A stretch of 48,607 bases of DNA from Chromera velia (lineage: Eukaryota > Sar > Chromeraceae), in contig JAHBMJ010005686.1 of NCBI GenBank assembly GCA_018398765.1, forward strand, positions 1 through 48,607. Direction: 5' to 3'. The position numbers and the translations under genes were made by a program. This document shows positions 11,230-20,197 of the stretch, one piece after another. Under the pieces are notes generated by a model, which searched no databases, was not told the DNA's origin, and saw only the letters and a list, made by a program, of their open reading frames with translations. The first letter of the stretch is position 1, and each line of letters begins with the position of its first letter.

Positions 11230-12150
11230 TGTGTGTGTGAGTGTGTTCTGGTCTGTTCTCGTCTGTTCTCGTTTGTTTTCGTCTGTTCCGGTCTGTTCTG
11301 GTGTGTGTGCTCGTGTGTGCCGTGTGTGCTCGTGTGTGCCCATGTGTGCGCGTGTGTTTTCATATGTGTGTTTTCGTGTGTTTGTGTCTCCGTTAATTCC
11401 CCGAGCATGCGAAGAGATGAAAGATTCTTTCTTTCTTTTCGCTTTGATGGACGTCGTGTTGAAAATCCAGGTGTGTGTGTGCCGGGGTGCTTCCAATCCT
11501 GATTGGACTTGATGAGAGAGAATGGATGACCGTCTCTTGAATTGAGAGACAAACACCCGTCGTCCCGTGATCCCCCACGCAAAGCATTGCCGCCCCTTTT
11601 GTCTCGTCTTGCTCGTTCTTGGCGCCAATTAACTTTGGCACTTTCCTCCTTCCTCCTGTTCCTCAGATTCTATCCGTGAGCTCTGAAAATCGCATATGGA
11701 TGGATAGATTCGTTGTGTGTCGCTTAATCCGATCGAGTCTGAATGCAGGACTGCAAGTTCCAACTGCGTCTGTATCCGTCAGGGGAGAAGAAGAGCAAAG
11801 AGGGCCATTGCGGTGTGTACCTTGTCAAGCTGGACGCCTATGATGACACGCTTTTCTGGTCGGTCCCTCGGCATGGATACCGCCGTTGGCACAGAGTGAA
11901 CTTTTCTGAACAGAACAACACTGGGTTTCCCAACCTTTTCCGTAAGGATGAGCTGATTGCTTCTGCTCTGCAAAAGGAGGGAGACCTCGAGTTGATCCTC
12001 GAGCTGCGTGCGTCGAGAAAGTCCTGGGTGAAGGTGGGGGATGGCCACGATGGAGACTCCGAGGAGGAGGACGAAGACGAAGACGAAGACGATTTGGACG
12101 ACAACGAGGATGAAGACGAAGATGAAGAGGACGAAGAGGATGAGGACTAG
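8598..12150 (+). CDS. RING finger / TRAF-type zinc finger protein with two MATH-like modules
   Basis: Five exons join cleanly: 8598-9078, 9205-9302, 9870-10212, 10964-11061 and 11749-12150, totalling 1,422 nt (473 residues). Residues of about 20-60 form a C3HC4 RING (CAICFE, HMFCNKC, CPCC), so E3 ubiquitin ligase activity is expected from the family. A TRAF-type Cys/His finger follows (CQHKGDGC, H...C, C...C). Two modules of about 147 residues resembling the MATH (TRAF-C) fold come next; each has a D-S-L start, a PKG/PSG turn and a W..F...EELI segment. The protein ends in a strongly acidic Asp/Glu tail of about 40 residues. The start ATG (GTCGCCATGC) is the first in frame. It probably acts in the cytosol, with the MATH modules choosing partners. 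Confidence 0.85.
9311..9712. repeat. Tetranucleotide repeats in a TRAF-gene intron
   Basis: A (TTCC)n tract is interrupted four times by a repeated TTCCTAAAACCCTCTTTTCC unit, so it is a minisatellite inside a microsatellite. It is followed by (TCAC)n, (ATTC)n and (AGTC)n runs. All lie in the intron 9303-9869. Confidence 0.9.
11119..11250. repeat. (GT)n microsatellite in a TRAF-gene intron
   Basis: An almost pure GT run with a few interruptions, continuing as a degenerate GTCTGTTC/GTGTGC-rich stretch to about 11390. It is within intron 11062-11748. Confidence 0.9.
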
Positions 12151-13059
12151 GAAGAGTACGAAGACCAAGTAGGTCTCAGACCCTCCAGCTGCGAATGGAA
12201 AAGAAAGCGAGATTGGTTTTTCCTCTGTTTCTTGTATGGTTAAGAACGAGGTCATGTCAAGCTAGATGTGTTTACATTAACTTGAATATGAACAAAGATT
12301 TTTAAATCTAATTGACATGCCAGTGTGTGTGTACTGGCATTTGTATGCATAGAACTATTTGGATTCCCACTGCATATTAACTCCTAAATTAACTCATTTT
12401 AATATCTAGGATAATCTAGGAATATTTGTTTATTTGATCCGAGTCCGTTTAATGATTCGGTTATGAATGGATCAATCTGCCTAGTATAAATTTAAATTTT
12501 CTTTTATGATTCATCCCAAATTTCTGATTATATAATTCCAAGTTGCAGTGCCCTATTTAATGTTTATATAGCGAGCAGCTGCATATATAGTCTTTTGACG
12601 TTTGAATACTAGTGGAATAGTAATATAACATCATATAGTAATAGAATTCCGAGTCGATTTTCAAGTTTTCAAATTTTAATTATGGCCTCCCTGACACTAT
12701 ACAAGCCACTTAAAACCGAAATCTTCAAGTTCATACACGAATGCGACTTTGTCTTTCAAGAATTAATCCACAACTGCAGCCCGAATCTAGGCCCAAATTT
12801 TTAAAACACTATCTGCGCCGGCGGCGTAGAGTTTCAAGATATAGCCTGCGCCTGCAGCGCTCATGAAAGCCATCTGCGAGAGCGACTTCAAATTTAAGTG
12901 GCTTGTACTGTTAAAAACACTCAGGGAGATCTCAATTATCTCATTAAAAACTGAACTGAATGGGAATTAAAGGAAAATTCATAGTAAAATACACCATATC
13001 TAGTGCCACTATACGCCATATATGCGATTTACTACTTTAGGACTTCCGACTTGACACTA

Positions 13060-13096
<37 letters not shown>

Positions 13097-13202
13097 TAGA
13101 ATATATTTTGAATATAGTAAGTACGTTACTTTCAAGTCGAAGTTTTGCTACTTTGATGATGGACCTAGCGATGCACTGACTTTCAATGAACTACGTCGTC
13201 AT
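12151..13202. other. AT-rich intergenic region
   Basis: No gene is visible between the acidic-tailed TRAF gene and the ankyrin pseudogene. It holds the MITE at 12687-12928 and an (AT)n run at about 13057-13092. Confidence 0.6.
12687..12928. mobile_element. 242-bp MITE related to the one at 607-846
   Basis: The left end CTCCCTGACACTATACAAGC and the right end (reverse CTCCCTGAGTGTTTTTAACA, then GTACAAGCCACTTAAA) are inverted repeats, with an 8-bp extra segment on the right. It shares the CTCCCTGA tip, the size and the TTCAAG-rich interior with the 240-bp MITE. The flanks show only an imperfect possible 9-bp duplication (TTAATTATG / TCAATTATC). Confidence 0.6.
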
Positions 13203-15027
13203 TCAGTTGTGTGTATTCAAGTTTTTAAAACCACCTTTAACCCTCAGACCTTCAATAATGCTGACTAGCTCCCGTGTTCCCTCTTGTAATTGGCTGTCTG
13301 GACTCCCCGTCCTCCACCTCTTTTCATCATCACCCGTCCATACGGCACCTAGTTTGCCCAGGCATCTGAGCATGTCCACGTCTCCACGCTCTACTGCGTA
13401 GAACAGGGGGGTTCTCCCCTCGGAGTCAACGACTCGGAGGTCAGCCCCCCCTTTCCTAATTAGAGCCTCTAGAACATCCCTCCGCCCACCTTATACAGCT
13501 CTGTGGACACTGGCTATCTTGCATGCATAGTATGCGTCCTCAAAATTGAATCCATCAGTCGTGTACACACATTCGTTGATGAGAAGCTTGTAAGACTCGT
13601 TGACGGCAAACTTTTCAAGAAGCGCAGCGAGGAAATCTAAGGTCTTAACACGTCCCTCAAGGACCTCGTTCACAGTCCAATCAATCACCGAAGCCCGATC
13701 TCCATTACAACCGGAGAAATCCCAATCCTCCGACTACACTTCAGTCCCTGCTCTGATCAGAGTTCTCATCGCCTCAGCGTGCTGCAACTTGATCGCAATC
13801 CTCAAACTCTGAGTGTCCATCCCTACGTGGGCTCCCGCCTGCAGAAGGATCAGGAATGCTGCGGGGTTCTCGCTCTTTGAGGCCTCAGAGTCTTGAAGGA
13901 GGGTCGAGAGCGTCACTGGGGGGAGCATGTGGGGCCCAGCGTACTCAAGGATCACCTTCATGCCCCTCAACACTTCTGGACAAACAGTACCTGTAGCCTG
14001 TTCGAGAGTATATAGGGTACGTGCAATAGAACGATGGGAGAGTATCTGCTTGAGAACTTCAACGTTTACCCGGTCGATCAGGGCAGCCAGACTGTCCGGA
14101 CAGCCTGACAAGAGGGCTATGTCAACCGGAGAGTTCCCGTCTCAAGACGGAGTGGTGGGGTTGGCACCTGCCTGCGAGAGGAGATAGGTGAGCTTCATAC
14201 CCAGAGGCCCTTTCTTCCTTGNNNNNNNNNNNNNNNNNNNNNNNNNNNNNNNNNNNNNNNNNNNNNNNNNNNNNNNNNNNNNNNNNNNNNNNNNNNNNNN
14301 NNNNNNNNNNNNNNNNNNNNNNNNNNNNNNNNNNTGACTTGTGGAGGAGGGTCTCTCCATCCACTGCTCCGTTGACATTGAATTTCGCACCCTCTTCCAA
14401 CATCTGACTGACACGTCTCTTAATTTTTTGATCAGTACTTTCCAAACCTCTATCTGACCCCCCCCCTTCGATCACTCGCGCAATTTTGGCTGCTGTTTGC
14501 TGGGAAGACAATCTTTTGTTCTTCTTGCGACTTTGTTTCGAGGCTCGATCCCCGCTGCCTGCAGCTGTGTTTGATCGAGACGTCTCCTGGAGACAGCAAG
14601 TCTCTGTTTCCCTCTCCTTGATCTTCTCGTTCATTCTTTGCTCCTTCTCCTCCAGTTCTTTTCTTATTTCCAGCATTATTTCCATTCTGTTTTTTTGTTC
14701 TCTCTTTTCCATTTCTTCTCTGATTTTCGCTTCTACCTCTCGTACTTTCACCTCAATGAGAGCTGCTACCTCCTCCCAAGAAAGGCCAGTCACGGGCTAG
14801 GGCTGGGGTTCAACCTGGGGTTGTCTCTGTACTCCTATTCCCAAGTCCCCCAGCCCTTCAAAGAGCAGCTGCAGACCCGCTGCAACTGTCCTGTCGGGTG
14901 ACATTCTGCCTCCGGAAAGAACAGACGCGGAGACAGAGCCCCCACAGAGACTAGAGGAGTCTCGAACTAACACGGCATCTGAAGAAAGGGTTTGAGCATT
15001 TGCTGTCACGCCAGTCCCCTCAAACAT
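13203..15027 (-). pseudogene. Ankyrin-repeat gene, copy 1 (full length, disabled)
   Basis: Read on the minus strand from ATG at 15027. It has a low-complexity N-terminus, a charged coiled coil (about 14760-14600), then ankyrin repeats (DGNSPVDIALLSG, SLRIAIKL.HAEAMRTLIRAG, GRTPLFYAVERGDVDMLR), ending at TGA 13203-13205. In-frame stops interrupt it: TAG after QVEPQP (about 14798), TGA before DGNSP (about 14142), TAG after RAGTEV (about 13735) and TAA after VHRAV (about 13491). The 113-bp gap at 14222-14334 falls in the first ankyrin unit. Introns could remove one or two of these stops, but not stops inside ankyrin consensus. A TATATAG motif lies about 35 bp upstream of the ATG and is kept in copy 2. 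Confidence 0.7.
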
Positions 15028-15760
15028 TTTGATCAGCAGCAGGTGAGATGAGAAAACGTCTATATACCAGAGGGCTTACAGTTTCTGTCAGGCCATGCAT
15101 TGAGAGACGGGATAGCCAACTCAAATTTCCAATGCTCGGCAGGCAGCTCAATGAAAGGAAGGACAGATCGACACCTCAGCAACTTTTATGTCATCCTTTC
15201 GGATAACCTCTACTTTCGAATGAGGTGGGTGCCCCGATTCCATGTGCCAGATAGCTTTTTCTCAACGTTACATCAGACTCACTGGAGCCAGGAGCTGCTG
15301 AGTGCATGTCAGACATTCATTAATTCCGTGGGGCCATGTGCATGCATGCATACATGCATGCATGTATGTTCAAAGAGAATTGAAGAGATATGCGCGCGTC
15401 CCAAGTTAAAGCTGCAGGATAGCTGCAAGATAGCTCAGCGTTCGAACATCATTGTTCGAACTGCAGCCTGCAGGACTCTGCAAACATCTGATTCACTGCT
15501 ACATCAGCTGAGCAAACAACCTTGACAACCTCAGGCTCCCCGGCGGCACTTGACAGCGGAATATGAGTGTCTTTTGTAAGGTGGAAACTATAGAAAAGAT
15601 ACAATTTGATTCGTAATTAAAATGAGCGTTCCACTTTTTTTTTGGCTTCTGAGTGTTTCGATGGCGACTTGTATTTTGGGCGGCTGACAAGTGGCGGCCG
15701 TCTCCAACAAGGCAAGTGGTGGTAGTGATCGACGATACCGGCTCGATGGGTGATGACATC
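13666..15760. repeat. Tandem duplication, unit 1
   Basis: About 2.09 kb that matches 15761-17805 at roughly 95% by eye. The unit runs from inside the ankyrin gene, through the spacer, to just after the metal-site codons of the vWA gene. The unit-to-unit junction at 15758-15764 joins ...GATGACATCG to TTCACAGTCC. The two parental sequences share only TCG at the breakpoint. The 113-bp assembly gap lies in this unit. Confidence 0.85.
15705..15760 (+). pseudogene. vWA gene 5' fragment left by the duplication
   Basis: The frame encodes VVVVIDDTGSMGDDI, a complete vWA metal-site (MIDAS) start of the D-x-T-G-S type. After the isoleucine codon it runs into antisense ankyrin sequence at the duplication junction. 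About 120 bp upstream, a short frame with a signal-peptide-like hydrophobic start (MSVPLFFWLLSVSMATCILG) is present in both units, but I cannot join it to the vWA frame. Confidence 0.65.
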
Positions 15761-17077
15761 GTTCACAGTCCATTGGCAATCAATCACCGAAGCCCGATCT
15801 CCATTACAACCGGAGAAATCCCAATCCTCTGACTGCACTTCAGTCCCTGCTCTGATCAGAGCTCTCATCGCCTCAGCGTACTGCAACTTGATCGCAATCC
15901 TCAAACTCCGAGTGTCCATCCCTACATGGGCTCCCGCCTGCAGAAGGATTGGGAATGCTGCGGGGTTCTCGCTCTTTAAGGCCTCCTAAAGGAGGGTCGA
16001 GAGCGTCACTGGGGGGAGCATGTGGGGCCCAGCGTACTCGAGGATCGCCTTCATGCCCCTCAACACTTCTGGACAAACAGTACCTGTAGCCTGTTCGAGA
16101 GTATATAGGGTACGTGCAATAGAACGATGGAAAAGTATCTGTTTGAGAACTTCAACGTTTACCCGGTCGATCAGGGCAGCCAGACTATCCGGACAGCCTG
16201 ACAAGAGGGCTATGTCAACCGGAGAGTTCCCGTCTCAAGACGGAGTGATGGGGTTGGCACCTGCCTGCAAGAGGAGACAGGTGAGCTTCACACCCAGAGG
16301 CCCTTTCTTCCTTGCTAACTTATGGAGGAGGGTCTCTCTATCCACTGCTCCATTGACATTCGCACCCTCTTCCAACACCTGACTGACACGTCTCTCAATT
16401 TTTTGATCAGTACTTTCCGAACCTCTATCTGACCCCCCCCCTTCGATCACTCGCGCAATTTCGGCTGCTGTTTGCTGGGAAAACAATCTTTTGTTCTTCT
16501 TGTGACTCTGTTTTGAGGCTTGATCCCCGCTGCCTGCAGCCGTGTTTGATCGAGACGTCTCCTGGAGACGGCAAGTCTCTGTTTCCCTCTCCTTGATCTT
16601 CTCGTTCATTCTCTGCTCCTTCTCCTCCAGTTCTTTTCTTATTTCCAGCATTATTTCCATTCTGTTTTTTTGTTCTCTCTTTTCTATTTCTTCTCTGATT
16701 TTCGCTTCTACCTCTCGCACTCTCATCTCAATGAGAGCTGCTACCTCCTCCCAAAAAAGGCCAGTCACGGGCTAGGGCTGGGGTTCAACCTAGGGTTGTC
16801 TCTGTACTCCTATTCCCAAGTCCCCCAGCCCTTCAAAGAGCAGCTGCAGACCCGCTGCAACTGTCCTGTTGGGTGATATTCTGCCTCCGAAAAGAACAGA
16901 CGCGGAGACAGAGCCCCCACAGAGACTAGAGGAGTCTCGAACTAACACTGCATCACTGTGAAACTCGGAAAACGATTCTGTCCACACCCCCACGCCGTCT
17001 CCAGCAGTGTTCGTATCAGAGTTCAAATCTGAAGAAAGGGTTTGAGCATTTGCTGTCACGCCAGTCCCCTCAAACAT
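15761..17077 (-). pseudogene. Ankyrin-repeat gene, copy 2 (3' truncated, disabled)
   Basis: Same gene as copy 1 from ATG at 17077, but cut off at the duplication junction after ...SVIDCQWTVND. It keeps 25 in-frame codons (about 16966-17030) missing from copy 1, so copy 1 suffered a deletion between ATC repeats. It shares the TAG after VEPQP and the TGA before DGNSP with copy 1. Private damage: a second TAG where copy 1 has CAG (QRQP.VEP) and a TAG created by a 6-bp difference after TLSTLL. It reads Gln (CAG) where copy 1 has TAG after RAGTEV. Confidence 0.7.
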
Positions 17078-17805
17078 TTTGATCAGCAGCAGGTGAGATG
17101 AGAAAACGTCTATATACCAGAGGGCTTGCAGTTTCTGTTAGGCCATGCATTGAGAGACGGGATAGCCGACTCAAATTTCTGACGCTCGGCAGGCAGTTCA
17201 ATGAAAGGAAGGACAGATCGACACCTCAGCAACTAAGTCTTTCATGTCATCCCTTCGGATAACCTCTACTTCCAAATGAGGTGGGTGCCCCGATTCCATG
17301 TGCCAGATGGCTTTTTCTCAACGTTACATCAGACTCACTGGTGCCAGGATCTGTTGAGTGCATATCGGATATTCATTAATTCCGCGAGGCCATGTGCATG
17401 CATGCATGCATGTTCAAAGAGAATTGAAGAGATGCGCGCGCGTTCCGAGTTAAAGCTGCAGGATAGCTGTAGGATAGCTCGGCGTTCGAACATCATTGTT
17501 CAAACTGCATACAGCCTGCAGGACTCTGCAAACATCACTGCTGCATCAGCTGAGCGAACAACCTTGACGACCTCAGGCTCCCCAGCGGCACTTGACAGCA
17601 GAATATGAGTGTCTTTCGCAAGGTGGAAACTATAGAAAAGACACAATTTGATTCGCAATTATAAAAATGAGCGTTCCACTTTTTTTCTGGCTTCTGAGTG
17701 TTTCGATGGCGACTTGTATTTTGGGCGGCTGACAAGTGGCGGCCGTCTCTAACAAGGCAAGTGGTGGTAGTGATCGACGATATCGGCTCGACGGGTGATG
17801 ACATC
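15761..17805. repeat. Tandem duplication, unit 2
   Basis: Second unit of the 2.05-2.1 kb duplication. It is continuous with the remainder of the vWA gene on its right. It has no gap where unit 1 has 113 N. Confidence 0.85.
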
Positions 17806-18843
17806 GAGGAAGTAAATCGCGTAGTGCGCCAACAGTCTGGCCAGCATGACGCATAAGAGTTTGTGCTCGTTACCTTCAATGATCCTGCGAATGTGAGGAT
17901 TTACAAGGCAGTAACCAGACCAGAATTTCTGGAGTTGATAGACAAAGTCAAGCCCGGAAACGGAGGGAATGGGGGCGATTGCCGGGAAATGGTGATGGCT
18001 GCTTTTACCGCAGCCATTTCTGTTGCAGATCGTGGCTCGACAGTATATTTTTTCTCTGATGCGAGTCCCAAAGACGCTGGCGAAGCACTTAGTGTGGAGA
18101 ATCTGGCAAGGGAAAAGAGTATCCGAATCGCTTTTATTCTTACTGGCACGTGTCCTGAGGATGGTGGTATTCCCCATGAGTCATACAAAAGGCTGGCAGA
18201 CCAGACGGATGGGTGTCTTGTTCTCGACACTCCCAAGGGTGCTTCTATTAAGCTTGAGAATTTCTGGGCACAGGACGAGAAGGCGTGCGCCGAGAAGGCG
18301 TGCGCCGAGAAGGCGGAGGAAGATGAAGAAAAAGAGGCTTGTCAAAACACACTTGACGATGGCATATTTACATGGCTATGGAAGATGGCGAGGAGGGCTT
18401 GCTCGTCGCTTAAAGTGGGCAAAACACTTATCTGGGCGCTTGTTGGTGGCTCGGCAGGTGTTCTGGCAGTGGGCCTCAGCGCATGCCAGTGGGTCTCGAC
18501 AGCCGATCTGCTGCACCAGCCCAGTGGATGGCTGACACCGGCAAAAGGGTCGGGCACTTCATCAGTGAAAGGCTCAAAAGCAACAGTTGCTGTTAGAACG
18601 GCGGCACAGAGGCCGAAGATAGAGGATGTATATGAGAACAAAACTTCTGAATCACCAATGTCCACCGCATGGTCGTACGTCAAGGATGGATGCTAAGTTG
18701 TCCGGCTCATGGGGGAATCGGTGTTGTCGGCACTGGGTGTGCCTTCTGTCATTTCCTTGGCATGCAGGGGGGTAGCGACCTTCAACAGTTGGGTGACAGC
18801 CGGGTCTTCTGTCTTTTCGTGGCTTAAGCAAAAGGCTGCGTAG
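17720..18843 (+). pseudogene. vWA domain / transmembrane protein gene, disabled
   Basis: The frame begins near 17737 with VVVVIDDIGSTGDDI, meets TAA at 17854-17856, and continues with EFVLVTFNDPANVRIYKA, GNGGDCREMVMAA and FFSDASPKDA, all typical of secreted vWA domains. Next come a KACAE tandem repeat and an acidic stretch, then a hydrophobic segment (LIWALVGGSAGVLAVGLSA), then a TAA at 18694-18696. The same frame stays open past it (MGESVLSALGVPSVISLA...) to TAG at 18841-18843. The MIDAS Thr is Ile, so metal binding should be lost. By family this was a cell-surface adhesion-type protein with one membrane span. Confidence 0.65.
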
Positions 18844-20197
18844 CAGTCTTGGCTTTGCGTCGTTCGCTCTGTCTACTTATGTGAATCGAGAGTCGATGCA
18901 TGGGGAAGAAGAGGGACGAGGATAATTCTGCTGGGTGAATCGCAAAGCTACAGCGACCGAGCGCGTAGTGTGAGAGAAATCTCTGTTAAGTGCCCCGCAT
19001 GATCCTGCGTTTGCTTACGTATTTGTCGCTTTATGAGGCATGCATGTAATGAATTTCCTAGTGAGTCTCTTTCCAGGGCCCATCTGTCTATCGACTGATC
19101 ACCGCGCCCCCTTCGATGCATCATATGTTTTGTTGTTCAGGCAACTGAAGCGGGGTTTGCTTTGAACACTTTCAATTAATATTCGAAGTCAAGGGGATCC
19201 GATTATGCGCGGTTTTAAAATGTTTTAAATAAACAGGATTCCGGTTACACGAACTTGTCACAAAATCTAATTTCTGTCTTCATATCTTGATTAAACTTAA
19301 ATAGATCGCTAGATGGATCGATAGATCTCAATCTGATTCTTGGGAATATTTAGGTAATTCTATGGATATGCCGTATACTGCATATAGTGGCGCTAGCCGA
19401 AACTAATATAACTTTGTTTAATATATTATATACATGGCCTAGTACATGGCCCCAACGGCCATGTTACTTTTGATGACCAGATTTGATTTGGCTTGAGGAT
19501 AGGCTTAACCTCAAATCAAATCTGACTGTCTAAGAAGAGCTGTCCAATTCTAGACCCTCCTATCAAATCTAAATGAAATCTGCTTCAATTTTAACCTCAC
19601 ACTAGAGGCGTTTGGGGACTCGGACCTTAGAAGGCAATGCTACTTAGTACCAAGTTACTACTAACCAGGTTTGATTTAATAGATTTGGAATCATATCATA
19701 CTAGTATATATATCTATGTATATATAACTATAAGATATATTGATCAATTTTAAATTTGTCTCACAGTATGCCTAAATGGCTATAGCCCAATAGTTAATAT
19801 ACCCAAGATACCATATGAAGATCGTAACACGGTTTAGTATGATAAGGCGTGATATGACGTAGGACGTTGTCTGCGGATCCAAAACTCTGCAGGGATACCT
19901 GCATGTAGACACACATCTGAGAATCCGCACCACGTTTCTTCTTGTTTCACATGAACGTGCGGTCCGCCGGTCCGCAGTGCAGGATTGTACGTTCTCTCTG
20001 TTTTTGCGCCCTTTACTGGAATGTTAGAAGAAAAACACACACACTGACACATTCAGAGATATTACAAACAAATTCTGTTCATGACATGCATTCAAAGTTC
20101 TGAATCTTCAAGTAAGAACTTCGAGGAATGCCAGTGGACTGAATTTTCTTCAGCCCACCCCCCTCTGTCCGGGCAAGTCGGCCCCCTCTGACGCATA
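18844..20197. other. Intergenic region, no gene seen
   Basis: AT-rich spacer between the vWA pseudogene (+) and the 3' end of the minus-strand gene. It holds inverted repeats at 19444-19464 (ACATGGCC/GGCCATGT, 5-nt loop) and 19479-19523 (AGATTTGATTTG...TTGAGG against CCTCAAATCAAATCT). No coding or RNA gene is supported. Confidence 0.5.

Noticed and set aside
11086-11628. Long His/Thr-rich and Val/Cys-rich open frames across the GT repeat
   Set aside because: They are produced by the (GT)n microsatellite in an intron and are not genes.
15338-15370. CRISPR-like or regulatory array from repeated GCATGCAT words
   Set aside because: This is a short simple repeat of a palindromic word with no spacers; eukaryotic context.
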